Assembly (NCBI RefSeq): GCF_902167145.1
Contig: NC_050099.1
Coordinates: 60,592,942-60,656,941, forward strand
DNA: 64,000 nucleotides
Direction: 5' to 3'
DNA from: Zea mays
Lineage: Eukaryota; Streptophyta; Magnoliopsida; Poales; Poaceae
In this document: positions 48,242 through 58,367 of the stretch, one piece after another
How the letters are laid out: every line of letters begins with the position of its first letter
Position numbering within the stretch: position 1 is the first letter of the stretch
Notes under the pieces: generated by a model
Databases searched by the model: none
Told to the model about the DNA's origin: nothing
What the model saw: only the letters and a program-made list of their open reading frames with translations
Program-made: the position numbers and the translations under genes

Positions 48242-50700
48242 ATGTCGGGAGCATCCGCCAAGAGGGAGCTCGGGACCGGCGACAAGTCCGCAAGCTCAGG
48301 GAGAACACACTCAAGGGAGTCCGCCCACAAGCACAAGGAGGAATCCTCTTCCTCCATCAAGTCCCAACGGAAGGGTGACAAGAAGAAGAAGATGAAGAAG
48401 GTGGTCTACTACGAGACCGACTCTTCGTCACCCTCCACCTCCGGCTCGGAATCGGCATCCGTCACTTCTAAGCGCCATGAGCGCAAGAAGTATAGTAAGA
48501 TGCCCCTTCGTTATCCTCATATTTCAAAACGCACTCCATTACTTTTCGTCCCATTAGGCAAACCACCTATGTTTGATGGTGAAGATTATTCTATGTGGAG
48601 TGATAAAATGAGGCATCACCTAACCTCACTCCACAAAAGCATATGGGATATTGTTGAGTATGGAGCGCAGGTACCAAAGAAGGGAGACAAGGATTACGAC
48701 TCAGAGGAGGTCGAACAAATCCAACACTTCAACTCCTAAGCCACCACTATACTCCTCGCCTCTCTAAGTCGAGAGGAGTATAATAAGGTGCAAGGGTTGA
48801 AAAGCGCAAAGGAGATTTGGAACGTGCCCAAGACCGCGCACGAAGGAGACGAGGTGACCAAGATCACCAAGAGGGAGACGATCGAGGGGGAGCTCGGTCG
48901 GTTCATGCTTCACCAAGGGGAGGAGCCACAAGCGATGTACAAGCGGCTCAAGACCTTGGTGAACCAAGTGCGCAACCTCGGGAGCACCAAATGGGATGAC
49001 CATGAGATGGTCAAGGTTATTCTAAGATCACTTGTATTTCTTAATCCCACTCAAGTTCAACTAATTCGTGGTGGTCCTAGATACAAGCTAATGTCTCCCG
49101 AGGAAGTGATAGGAAAATTTGTGAGCTTTGAATTGATGATCAAAGGCTCCAAGAAAATCATCGAGCAAGGAGCCTCCTCCACACCCGATGTGCAACCCGT
49201 GGCATTCAAGGCAACAGAGGAGAAGAAAGAAGACTCTACACCAAGTAGAGTCCCCATCGATGCCTCCAAGCTCAACAATGAGGAGATGGCGCTCATCATC
49301 AAGAGCTTTCGCCAAATCCTCAAGCAAAGGAGAGGGAAGGACTACAAGCCCCGCTCCAAGAAAGTTTGCTACAAGTGTGGTAAGCCTGGTCATTTTATTG
49401 CAAAATGTCCATTATCAAGTGATAGTGACAGAGGCGACGACAAGAAGGGAAAGAGAAGAGAAAAGAAGAGGTACTACAAGAAGAAGGGCGGCGATGCCCA
49501 TGTTTATCGGGAGTGGGACTCCGACGAGAGCTCCACCGACTCCTCCTCCGACGAGGACACCGCCAACATCGCCGTCACCAAAGGACTCCTCTTCCCCAAC
49601 GTCGACCACAAGTGCCTCATGGCAAAGGATGACAAAAGGAAGAAGGTAAAATCAAAATCCTCCACTAAATATGCAACCTCTAGTGATGGGGATAATTCTA
49701 GTGATGAGGAGGATAACTTGCTCACCCTTTTTGCCAACCTAAACATGCAACAAAAAGAAAAGTTGAATGAATTAATTAGTGCTATTCATGAGAAGGATGA
49801 ACTCTTGGACACCCAAGAGGACTTCCTAATTAAGGAAAACAAGAAGCATGTTAAGGTTAAAAATGCTTATGCTCTAGAAGTAGAAAAATGTGAAAAATTA
49901 TCTAGTGAGCTAAGCACTTGCCATAAAGTCATTGCTAACCTTAGAAATGAGAATGCTAGATTAATTGCTAAGGTTGATTCAAATGTATGTGATGATTCGA
50001 TTTCCAATCTTAGAGATGATAATACTAGTTTACTTGCTAAGATTGAAAAATTGAATGCCTCTCTTGCTAGCCTTAGGATTGAAAATGAAAAATTGGTTGC
50101 TAAGGCAAAAGACTTAGATGTTTGCAATGCTTCCATTTCCAATCTTAGAAGTGAAAATGACATTTTACATGCTAAGATTGTTGAACTAAAATCTTGCAAA
50201 CCCTCTACATCTACCGTTGAGCATGTTACAATTTGCACTAGATGTAGAGATGTTAACATTGATGCTATTCATGATCACATGGCCTTGATTAAACAACAAA
50301 ATGATCATATAGCAAAATTAGATGCTAAAATTGCCGAGCATGAGCTAGAAAATGAAAAATTTAAATTTGCTCGTAGTATGCTTTATAATGGGAGACGCCC
50401 TGGCATCAAGGATGGCATTGGCTTCCAAAAGGGAGACAATGTCAAACTTAATGCTCCTCCTAAAAGATTGTCTAACTTTGTTAAGGGCAAGGCTCTCATG
50501 CCTCAGGATAACGAGGGTTACATTTTGTACCCTGCCGGTTATCCCGAGCACAAAATTAGGAAAATTCACTCTAGGAAGTCTCACTCTGGCCCTAATCATG
50601 CTTTTATGTATAAGAGTGAGACATCTAGTTCTAGGCAATCCACTCATGCTAAGTTGCCTAAGAAGAAAACTCCTATTGCATCAAATGAACCTAGCATTTC
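48242..50700 (+). pseudogene. Element B gag, N-terminal part (stop codon, then split by element E)
   Basis: ATG at 48242 (MSGASAKRELG). Ser/Lys-rich basic N-terminus; copia gag core (FDGEDYSMWSDKMRHHL, about 48570-49150); a TAA at 48737-48739 breaking it in frame; one CX2CX4HX4C knuckle (CYKCGKPGHFIAKC, about 49366-49410); an acidic Asp/Ser/Glu stretch; then a long Leu/Asn/Lys/Glu coiled coil with repeated ISNLRxEN and LxAKI units (about 49740-50370). Element E interrupts at 50700 and the frame resumes at 58145. The TAA fits a C-to-T change of a CAA codon. Confidence 0.92.
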
Positions 50701-51376
50701 TGTTGGGGACTTGTTCTCAAATGCTATGAATTAAGAACAAGGCAACATAAAATGTTAAATATCAAAGCCCTTCGTCCTTCGAAGCATTATTTCCCTTTGG
50801 ATATAATGGATTTCGGACGAAGGTTATGAAGGTCACACCTTCATAATCATATTGAAAGATAAAAGAAATTTATACACAAAAGCATGAAAAATAACATGAT
50901 TACTTTAAACATTATTATTAATTTATTTCTATTTATTCTACTTATATCAACAACAAATTACAAATGTACCTTCGTCTTGAAGGAAAGTAAGGGTACAAGT
51001 GTGATGCTAATGCCCAGTCAGCGCGAACAGTACGGGAGTACTGTTCATCTATTTATAGGCACGGGACGCAGCCCATGTAAAATTACATTAATGCCCTTTG
51101 CTTTTATCAACAACTCTATAGTAATTCTCCGAGGTCTAATTTGGCTTTTCATCTTTAAGTCGGTTCCCCTTTTCTGTTGTCATGCCGAAGCTTTTCTGCA
51201 CATAGCTTCGTGATCGTTTCATCCTTCGTCACGAACGTCTTCCATTTCAGTCAAGCTTCGTCTTGGCCATGTTTTTGTATTCTCACAACCTGATTCCGAA
51301 GATACCTGCTCGCATACTTATAAAACATTGTCAAATTATGTTTTTGAGGACCTTTGGAAGCCGAAGGCCCCCAACA
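50701..51376 (-). repeat. Element E 3' LTR (676 bp)
   Basis: Reads TGTTGGGGGCC...GTCCCCAACA on the - strand. By eye it differs from the other LTR at six positions, all transitions and no indels. It contains an inverted repeat GAACAGTAC/GTACTGTTC (51025-51046) next to a - strand TATAAATA (51057-51050). Confidence 0.92.
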
Positions 51377-51388
51377 GTAGCCCCTCGC
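51377..51388 (-). other. Polypurine tract of element E
   Basis: On the - strand GCGAGGGGCTAC abuts the 3' LTR, the position of the plus-strand primer. Confidence 0.6.
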
Positions 51389-51531
51389 AATATTAATTTA
51401 CTGTAATGATAAATTCATATTGTGATATGGACGAAGGCCTTAAGCCGAAGGTCCAAAAAAACACCTTCTCTTTGCTAGAATAGCAACAGTCTTTGACAAG
51501 CGGGACCCTCCAGTTTTCAACGCACTGGGTG

Positions 51532-51540
51532 TATAAATAA
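51532..51540 (+). promoter_or_regulatory. TATA box upstream of the antisense gene of element E
   Basis: TATAAATAA on the + strand, outside the LTR and about 145 bp before the probable ATG at 51684. It suggests a dedicated promoter for the antisense gene (inference). Confidence 0.55.
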
Positions 51541-51683
51541 GAGCTCATCCCGAGTTTATTTGGCACGCTCTCTTGCCAACTGCTCTTGCTCAACCAACTT
51601 TTAGCCTGTGCGCAACAACACTTGCTTGGTTTTTTAAATTTTTAAGCTTCAGTTTTGAGAGCACTTTCTCAGCGCTTGCGAAG

Positions 51684-54600
51684 ATGTCTGAAGATAAGAA
51701 AACTGTTGCTGAAACGAAGCTGAGCCTTTCTGAGGAGATGCATCTCGGCTTTTTTCAGTCAATAGCAAAGACCAATACGGAGAAGATCACTAGGGAGACC
51801 TTGGAGGGTTTATCTGAAGATACTGGTGACAGTGACAGTTATGATGTAGAAAGTGGGGGTGAAGACTCCGAAGATCGACCGTGGCGACCAAGTCACACAG
51901 TCTTCGGTAAGTCGAGCATTAAGCAGAGTCATCTTGATACCATGAAGGGAAGGTATTTTCGAGACATGTCTATTGTGAGGGCGGATATTGGGGAGAAAAC
52001 TGTGCCTACTCTCGAAGAAGATGAAGTCGTGGTATTCCGAAGCTTCTTGAAAGCTGGACTACGATTTCCCTTAAGCAGTTTTATTGTGGAAGTACTGAAG
52101 GTTTTTGAAGTCTACCTTCACCAACTCACTCCTGAATCAATCATAAGGATGGGCATCTTTGTCTGGGCCGTGAGGAGCCAGGGTTTGGAACCAAATGCTA
52201 AAAGCTTTTGCAACATACATGAGTTGTTGTACGAGACGAAACCTTGGGGCAAAGAGCAGTATCACAACAATTTTGGCTGCTACAGCTTCGGCGCCCGATC
52301 TGGGTCAAGTTGCCCCGTGCCAACCTTTCGGAAAAGATGGCCCGGCAACTGGATGACAGAATGGTTTTATGTGAAGAATGACTTAAAAATCCTGGAAGAT
52401 ATTAAAGGTATCATTATGCGCCCTATTTGGCAACGCTTCGGCCTTCGGAGGCCGAAGGTGGTGATGGATGAAACAGCTGAAGAATGCCAAAGAGCCTTCG
52501 GCGCAGTGTGCTCTTTTATTGGGACAAGGGATTTAATGCAAGAACATATTGCCTTCAGAGTATGGCCGGTTGCAGATAACTGGGAAATGCCGCAGGAAAC
52601 CGTTAAAGAACCTGACGAAGGTGGGCTAGTCAGGTTAAAATACACATTTAAGTACGGAGATAAATTTGTTGAGCCAGATGATGACTGGCTAAAAAGCATT
52701 GAGACTGTAAGCGATGAACTACTTGGGGTATACTCAAAGGCGGAAGATACTGTATTATCAGCGGCCTTCGGAGGCCGAAAGAAGAGGCTTAACCGAGTAT
52801 TTGACGCAATTGGGTTTGTCTACCCTGACTACCAATATCCAGTGCGGGGTCAAAAAAGAAAGACTACTTCCTCTGCGAAGGAAACTACTTCAGCTACTCC
52901 TAGTGAGCCGGCGCCGAAGAGGAAAAGGGTAAAGGTTCTCACACACCGGCCACGTTATATTGAACTGGCCACAGTGCCTGAGTACGCCGGTGAGACCTCT
53001 TCGGCCACCGAAGCTAAAGAATCAACTCTGCTGCCAGAAATCGAAGAGTTGGCCGAAGTGCCAGCAACAGAAAAGATAGAAGAACCAAGGACTGAAGAAG
53101 CAAAAACATTAGAAGTTTTAAGTCCTTCAGCAAAAATTGAGACAGGAAAAAGCCAGAAGGGTCCAACAGTGACCCCGAAAAGAAAAAGGATGGTTAATGT
53201 GTTAGATGTTTTGGAGACAATTAAATCTTCAAGCATAACTCCAAAGAAAACTGTTGAAACTTCTGAAGCGTCTACTGAAGCCTTTGTTGCTGAAGCTTCG
53301 AAGCAACAATTTGAAACTGAAGCTGGGCCTTCAGAGCCCACGAAGGTAAAACCTTTGGAAACCGAAGAAACAAAAATGACAAAGGCAACTTTTGAAGCCG
53401 AAAAAAGAAAAATGTCTAAGCCAATTTTGGTTGAAGAAATTGACACTGCTGCCCCCGAAGCACCTTCCAAAATATGCGATTATATTGTGCGACATGCTTC
53501 GGGGAAGAAATTATCTGAAGAATAAATTTTTGAAGCTAATCACTATGCCAGAGAACTAAAATATCCGAAGGGGGCACTAGTGTTCAATGGGACAGACGAA
53601 GATGACTTCCTATACTACCTCCCTGACAACAAAGAATTATCTGTCTGCCGGGAGATGGCTAGGAGTATGGGGTTTCCGAAGCTTGAAGTTGGACTCTGTG
53701 CTATGACGAAGGACGATCTTGCGGATAGCCTTGCATATAATAGTCTGAAGGTGTGAGAATTGTATATTTGGAAATTTACAGTTTTTGAATCATTCTTTTA
53801 TTCTTATACTAATTCTTTTTTCATATAGGGTTTTATATTGAGCAACACTTTGAGAGCGCAAAAGAATGCCGAAGACGAGAGTTATAATATTGCTTTCAAC
53901 AACCTACGAGTAGAGGTTATCAAGGTGAGGAACGAAGCTTTAGAAAAAGATAAAATTCTGCTTACACTAGTGGATAAAATAAAGGAAGACGAAGCTACCT
54001 CTAAGGCTCAAGCTGAAGCCCAAAAACGTGAAATTCAGGATCTTTAGAAACAACTGACCAGAGCTAAAGAAGAACGCATACTAGAAGAAACAAAACGAGA
54101 GCTTAGTGATCAATGGGGAAATCATTTGGAAATAAATGTTGAAGAGCTTCGTGCTTCCCAGAAAAGGTACTATGATAAATCCATAGAGTGTGTTAAGAAG
54201 ATAAAATCCAGCTTCGCCAGCGTTGGCGCATTCTCTAGCGAGGAAAATTTCACAAGGGGGAATCTAGAAGGCCCAATTGAATGGATCAGTCACGAAGCTG
54301 AAGCCTTCGAAGAAATCTTGAATAGCCATGGAGACATATGTGCTTTTTCAGGCGCCAGGGGGATTGCTACTGTTTTGGAAAGAAAAGGTTGTAATCATGT
54401 GAAATCTTTAGCGCAATCCGAAACCGCCTTGTCTTCCGAAGATATAAAGGACCCCTCGGCCGAAGCAAGTCTGGTTGGTGGAAAATTTTTCACCGATATT
54501 TGGGACAATGGCGGCTGGGAAATGGCTCAAGAGATTATTCAAAGAAGCGAAAAAGGCATCCATGATGCTAGGAAGATAGCAGAGGCTGCTGAGAAAAGCG

Positions 54601-54851
54601 CAGAACCTGGAGGGCAAATAGGTACTAACTAGTGGTTCTTATTCTGTTGTAATTTTTGATTTCAGACTTTGTTCGCGGTTTGTAATAGTAATATAGCCGT
54701 ATCTTCTCCTCCCTCAGAACCTGCTGAGGCATCTCCGGGCCCCCACCCGAAGGGGGACGACGAAATTAGAAAAATGGCCAAAGCCATCATGGACAAGGTT
54801 GTCGATCAGCTACTGAACGAAGCTGCAGAAGTAGTTCTTAGAGAAGATTAG
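51684..54851 (+). pseudogene. Element E antisense additional ORF (three exons, two stops), 'putative gypsy-type transposon' domain
   Basis: Exon 1: ATG 51684 (MSEDKKTVAETK; an in-frame ATG at 51573 is less likely) to 53750. Intron 53751-53828 (GT...ATAG). Exon 2 53829-54621. Intron 54622-54717 (GT...CTCAG). Exon 3 54718-54851. Both junctions keep the frame. The N-terminal half (about 51990-52700; LRFPLSSFIVEVL, FGCYSFGARSG) matches the plant 'putative gypsy type transposon' family. The middle is Lys/Glu/Ala/Pro-rich with a PKRKRVK nuclear-signal-like run. The C-terminal part is a long coiled coil. TAA at 53523-53525 and TAG at 54045-54047 interrupt it. Function unknown in the family. Confidence 0.78.
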
Positions 54852-55944
54852 ATGCTATTATAAAAATATTTGTAATGTAACATGTGTAATACATTGTAAC
54901 TTTAAAAGCAATATATAATCTATTTATAGTTCAATTCTTTACGATGCATAAAATTCTGCATACATACCGTTTTTTGAGCCTTCGGCGAAAAAACACCTTC
55001 CCTTCTTTTCATGCTTCGTGAAGAAAATCTTTTATATATCACAACAATTTCCATACTTCTCTGATGAGGAATATCCAAGCTTCTTGAAAATATTCTCCGA
55101 AGCTATAAAAAAGTTTTATATTGTCTCTCTAATGAAGCTACACTTCTTCTCAATTTATCTTGTGCCTTAGCACGATTTTCTCTTTTTCAAAACATTCTCC
55201 TAAGATCAATACTTTATCCCCTTCTTGTTCCATATGCAATATGTTGTATGATGCTTATGTTATGCAAAATGATGTGATGATGTTATGTTATGCAAAATGA
55301 TATTTGTGCCGCAGATAGACACATCCTTGTAATAGAACACAATCTTTTTATATCAGCGCTGACTTTTCGCTGTAAGCCTCCCTTAGGAGCTTCTTCGCCT
55401 TTTACTTTCAGCGGAATCAGCGTTTATTTTTCGCTGTAAGCCTCCCTTAGGAGCTTCTTCGCCTTTTACTTTCAGCGGAATCAGCGTTTATTTTTCGTTG
55501 TAAGCCTCCCTTAGGAGCTTCTTCGCCTTTTACTTTCGGCGGAATCAGCGCTTATTTTTCGTTGTAGGCTCAGAAAACTTACACTGCTCTCCCTTAGGAA
55601 CGACTTTTTACTGCTTTGAATAAATTGCATTGTATCCCTTAGAACAAATTTTTGATAATTCAAAGGTCCTTCGTGCCACCATAAATTTGTATGCTTCGGC
55701 AACTCAAGCCTATGGAGAAGATATATTTTCATTATGGCAAAAGACGAAACTATTACAAGAAATTGAAAGAACGATAAAAAACACTTAGACTTCCCATGAT
55801 TGTTCCTTATTAACAAAAAAGTAATACTGAATGTAAAAATGCGAAAAAACTGCTGTCGAGGTAGGATATTTGTCAGTAAATGTGCTTTGACTCTAGCACA
55901 GTGCTATTGACTGTGCGAGCTTCGGACTCCTCTCTGAAGTCCCT
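54852..55944. other. Element E spacer between the antisense gene and gag
   Basis: No credible gene. AT-rich with possible polyadenylation sequences just after 54851, then the 64 bp tandem repeat, then sequence leading into the gag end. Both genes point into this spacer, so their transcripts converge here. Confidence 0.7.
55353..55570. repeat. 64 bp tandem repeat, about 3.4 copies
   Basis: Units start at 55353, 55417, 55481 and 55545 with TCAGCG, share a CTCCCTTAGGAGC core and end in TTTCAGCGGAA. Differences between units are few. CTCCCTTAGGAG is itself nearly palindromic. Confidence 0.92.
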
Positions 55945-57390
55945 CTAAAGGTGAGTGTGCTGACTCCCTTCTGGCTGCTGTCCTCGCTGCGTTGGTGGTG
56001 GAGGTGGAGGCTGTTGCCAAGATGCTTGGGGTTGACTTGCCGAAGCAACAGAAGCTACAGAGTGATTGCCTACATATTCTGGAATGTAAGGCGAATGGTA
56101 TGAAGCAGTGTGCATGACCTGCTTCGGCTGACTCTGTTGTGTTGTAGCTTCTGCTATCTCCTTTTGTTTCTGTATGGTGACGTGGCACATCCTGGTGGTA
56201 TGGCCCTTGTCTTCACCACAGAATAGACAGTAAATTCTTCTTGGCTGATCACCAAATCTTCCCCCGAAGCCCCTGGCGCCTCTGCACCTTGGCGCTGGCG
56301 GCCGAACAGAGCTTTGTTGTTGCCCCGAAGCTTGCGAAGAGTATTGTGGCCTTTGCTGTTGGCTCCCTCTATCATCACTTTGAGTGGAGTTATGAATTTA
56401 CCTGACATGCCTCGGATGAAATCTTCCTCCGAAGCCCCTGGTCATTTCAGAGAACCTGAATGCCTCCTCCCTTCTTTGGCGGAAGTCATTGTCAGCTCGG
56501 ACATACTCGTCCATCTTCTGGAGCAGCTTCTCCAAAGTTTGTGGTGGCTTCCTGGCAAAGTATTGCACTGAAGGTCCCGGCCGAAGTCCCTTAATCATGG
56601 CCTCAATGACAATTTCATTGGGCACTGTTGGCGCCTGTGCCCTCAGACGCAGAAACCTTCGGACATACGCCTGGAGGTATTCTTCATGGTCCTGGGTACA
56701 CTGGAATAAAGCTTGTGCAGTAACAGGCTTCGTCTGAAACCCTTGGAAGCTGGTTATCAACATATCCTTCAGCTTCTGCCAAGAGGTGATTGTCCCTGGC
56801 CGAAGAGAGGAGTACCAGGTTTGAGTGACACTTTTGACGGCCATGACAAAAGACTTTGCCATGACTGCAGTGTTGCCACCATACGAAGATATGGTTGCTT
56901 CATAGCTCATCAAGAATTGCTTCGGATCTGTATGACCGTCGTACATGGGAAGCTGGGGTGGCTTGTAAGACTGGGGCCATGGTGTAGCCTGCAATTCTGT
57001 TGATAGAGGAGAAGCATCATCAAAAGCAAAATTTCCATGATGGAAATCTTCATACCAGTCGTCCTCATTGTAGAAGCCTTCCTGATGAAGCTCTCTGCGC
57101 GGAGGCCTTCGGTTCTGGTCATCTTGAACAAGATGACGAACCTCTTCCGAAGCTTCATCTATCTGTCTCTGAAGATCAGCTAAACGAGCCATCTTCTCCT
57201 TCTTTCATTGCACTTGTTGCTGAAGGATCTCCAGGTTTTGGATCTCCTGATCCAAGTCGTCCTCCGGAGGCGTTGGACTGGTGGCCTTCCTCTTCTGGCT
57301 TCGGGCCTCCCTAAGAGAAAGGACATCCTGATTGGGGTCCAACGGCTGCAGAGTGGCAGCCCCTGTCGCTGAAGCTTTTTTCGGCGGCAT
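55945..57390 (-). pseudogene. Element E gag (Tat lineage) with in-frame stops
   Basis: ATG 57390 (MPPKKASATG), one frame to 55945. Stops interrupt it: TGA at 57207-57205, TAA at 56400-56398, and the TAG at 55947-55945, which may itself be premature because similar sequence continues a further ~30 codons. The retrotrans_gag core (YDGHTDPKQFLMSYEA, WQKLKDMLITSFQG, YLQAYVRRFLRLR) is at about 56950-56500. A zinc knuckle CLFCGEDKGHTTRMC with one extra residue between the second Cys and His is at about 56235-56191. A Pro/Gln-rich tail follows. No protease or pol follows. Confidence 0.88.
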
Positions 57391-57450
57391 GACGAAGGTG
57401 ATGCTTGCCGAAGGTGTTCAAAGCTCAAGAAATTGAAGTGAGTTCACCGG

Positions 57451-57462
57451 AGGTGGGCGCCA
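57451..57462 (-). other. Primer binding site of element E
   Basis: On the - strand TGGCGCCCACCT, one base after the LTR. TGGCGCC-type sites are typical of Tat-lineage elements and differ from the tRNA-Met sites of the other elements here. Confidence 0.8.
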
Positions 57463-57463
57463 A

Positions 57464-58139
57464 TGTTGGGGACTTGTTCTCAAATGCTATGAATTAAGAA
57501 CAGGGCAACATAAAATGTTAAATATCAAAGCCCTTCGTCCTTCGAAGCATTATTTCCCTTTGGATATAATGGATTTCGGACGAAGGTTATGAAGGTCACA
57601 CCTTCATAATCATATTGAAAGATAAAAGAAATTTATACACAAAAGCATGAAAAATAACATGATTACTTTAAACATTATTATTAATTTATTTCTATTTATT
57701 CTACTTATATCAACAACAAATTACAAATGTACCTTCGTCTTGAAGGAAAGTAAGGGTACAAGTGTGATGCTAATGCCCAGTCAGCGCGAACAGTACGAGA
57801 GTACTGTTCATCTATTTATAGGCACGGGACGCAGCCCATGTAAAATTACATTAATGCCCTTTGCTTTTATCAACAACTCTATAGTAATTCTCCGAGGTCT
57901 AATTTGGCTTTTCATCTTTAAGTCGGTTCCCCTTTTCTGCTGTCATGCCGAAGCTTTTCTGCACATAGCTTCGTGATCGTTTCATCCTTCGTCACGAACG
58001 TCTTCCATTTCAGTCAAGCTTCGTCTTGACCATGTTTTTGTATTCTCACAACCTGATTCTGAAGATACCTGCTCGCATACTTATAAAACATTGTCAAATT
58101 ATGTTTTTGAGGACCTTCGGAAGCCGAAGGCCCCCAACA
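57464..58139 (-). repeat. Element E 5' LTR (676 bp)
   Basis: Promoter-bearing LTR for the - strand transcript. TATAAATA reads 57820-57813; the inverted repeat GAACAGTAC/GTACTGTTC is at 57788-57809, where transcription would be expected to start. Confidence 0.92.
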
Positions 58140-58367
58140 ATTTCATTTAAAACTTTTGATGCATCTTATGTTTTGACTAACAAATCCGGCAAAGTAGTTG
58201 CCAAGTATGTTGGGGGCAAACACAAGGGGTCAAAGACTTGTGTTTGGGTACCCAAAGTTCTTGTATCTAATGTCAAAGGACCCAAAACCGTTTGGGTACC
58301 TAAAATCAAGAACAAAATTTGTTTTGTAGGTTTATGCATCCGGGGGCTCAAGTTGGATCATCGATAG
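58140..58367 (+). pseudogene. Element B gag, C-terminal part after element E
   Basis: Starts with the second ATTTC target duplication (58140-58144). Gag frame resumes and encodes two WVPK-type repeats (CVWVPKVLV, TVWVPKIK) common at the copia gag/protease border, ending with TAG at 58365-58367. It overlaps the start of pol in another frame. Confidence 0.85.

Larger units (their letters stand above)
50701..58139 (-). mobile_element. Element E: non-autonomous Tat-lineage Ty3/gypsy element with gag and an antisense gene, no pol
   Basis: Two 676 bp LTRs (50701-51376 and 57464-58139) flanked by ATTTC (50696-50700 and 58140-58144). The - strand is sense: 5' LTR at the right, primer site 57462-57451, gag 57390-55945, tandem repeats, then a spliced gene on the opposite strand (51684-54851) before the polypurine tract (51388-51377) and 3' LTR. 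Antisense additional ORFs in the 3' part are known from Tat-lineage elements such as Grande. Protease, RT, RNase H and integrase are entirely absent. Confidence 0.9.

Noticed and set aside
51573..51683. Earlier ATG for the antisense gene of E
   Set aside because: It lies only about 33 bases after the TATA box and adds a hydrophobic low-complexity stretch; the acidic MSEDKK start at 51684 is more plausible, though an extended form cannot be excluded.
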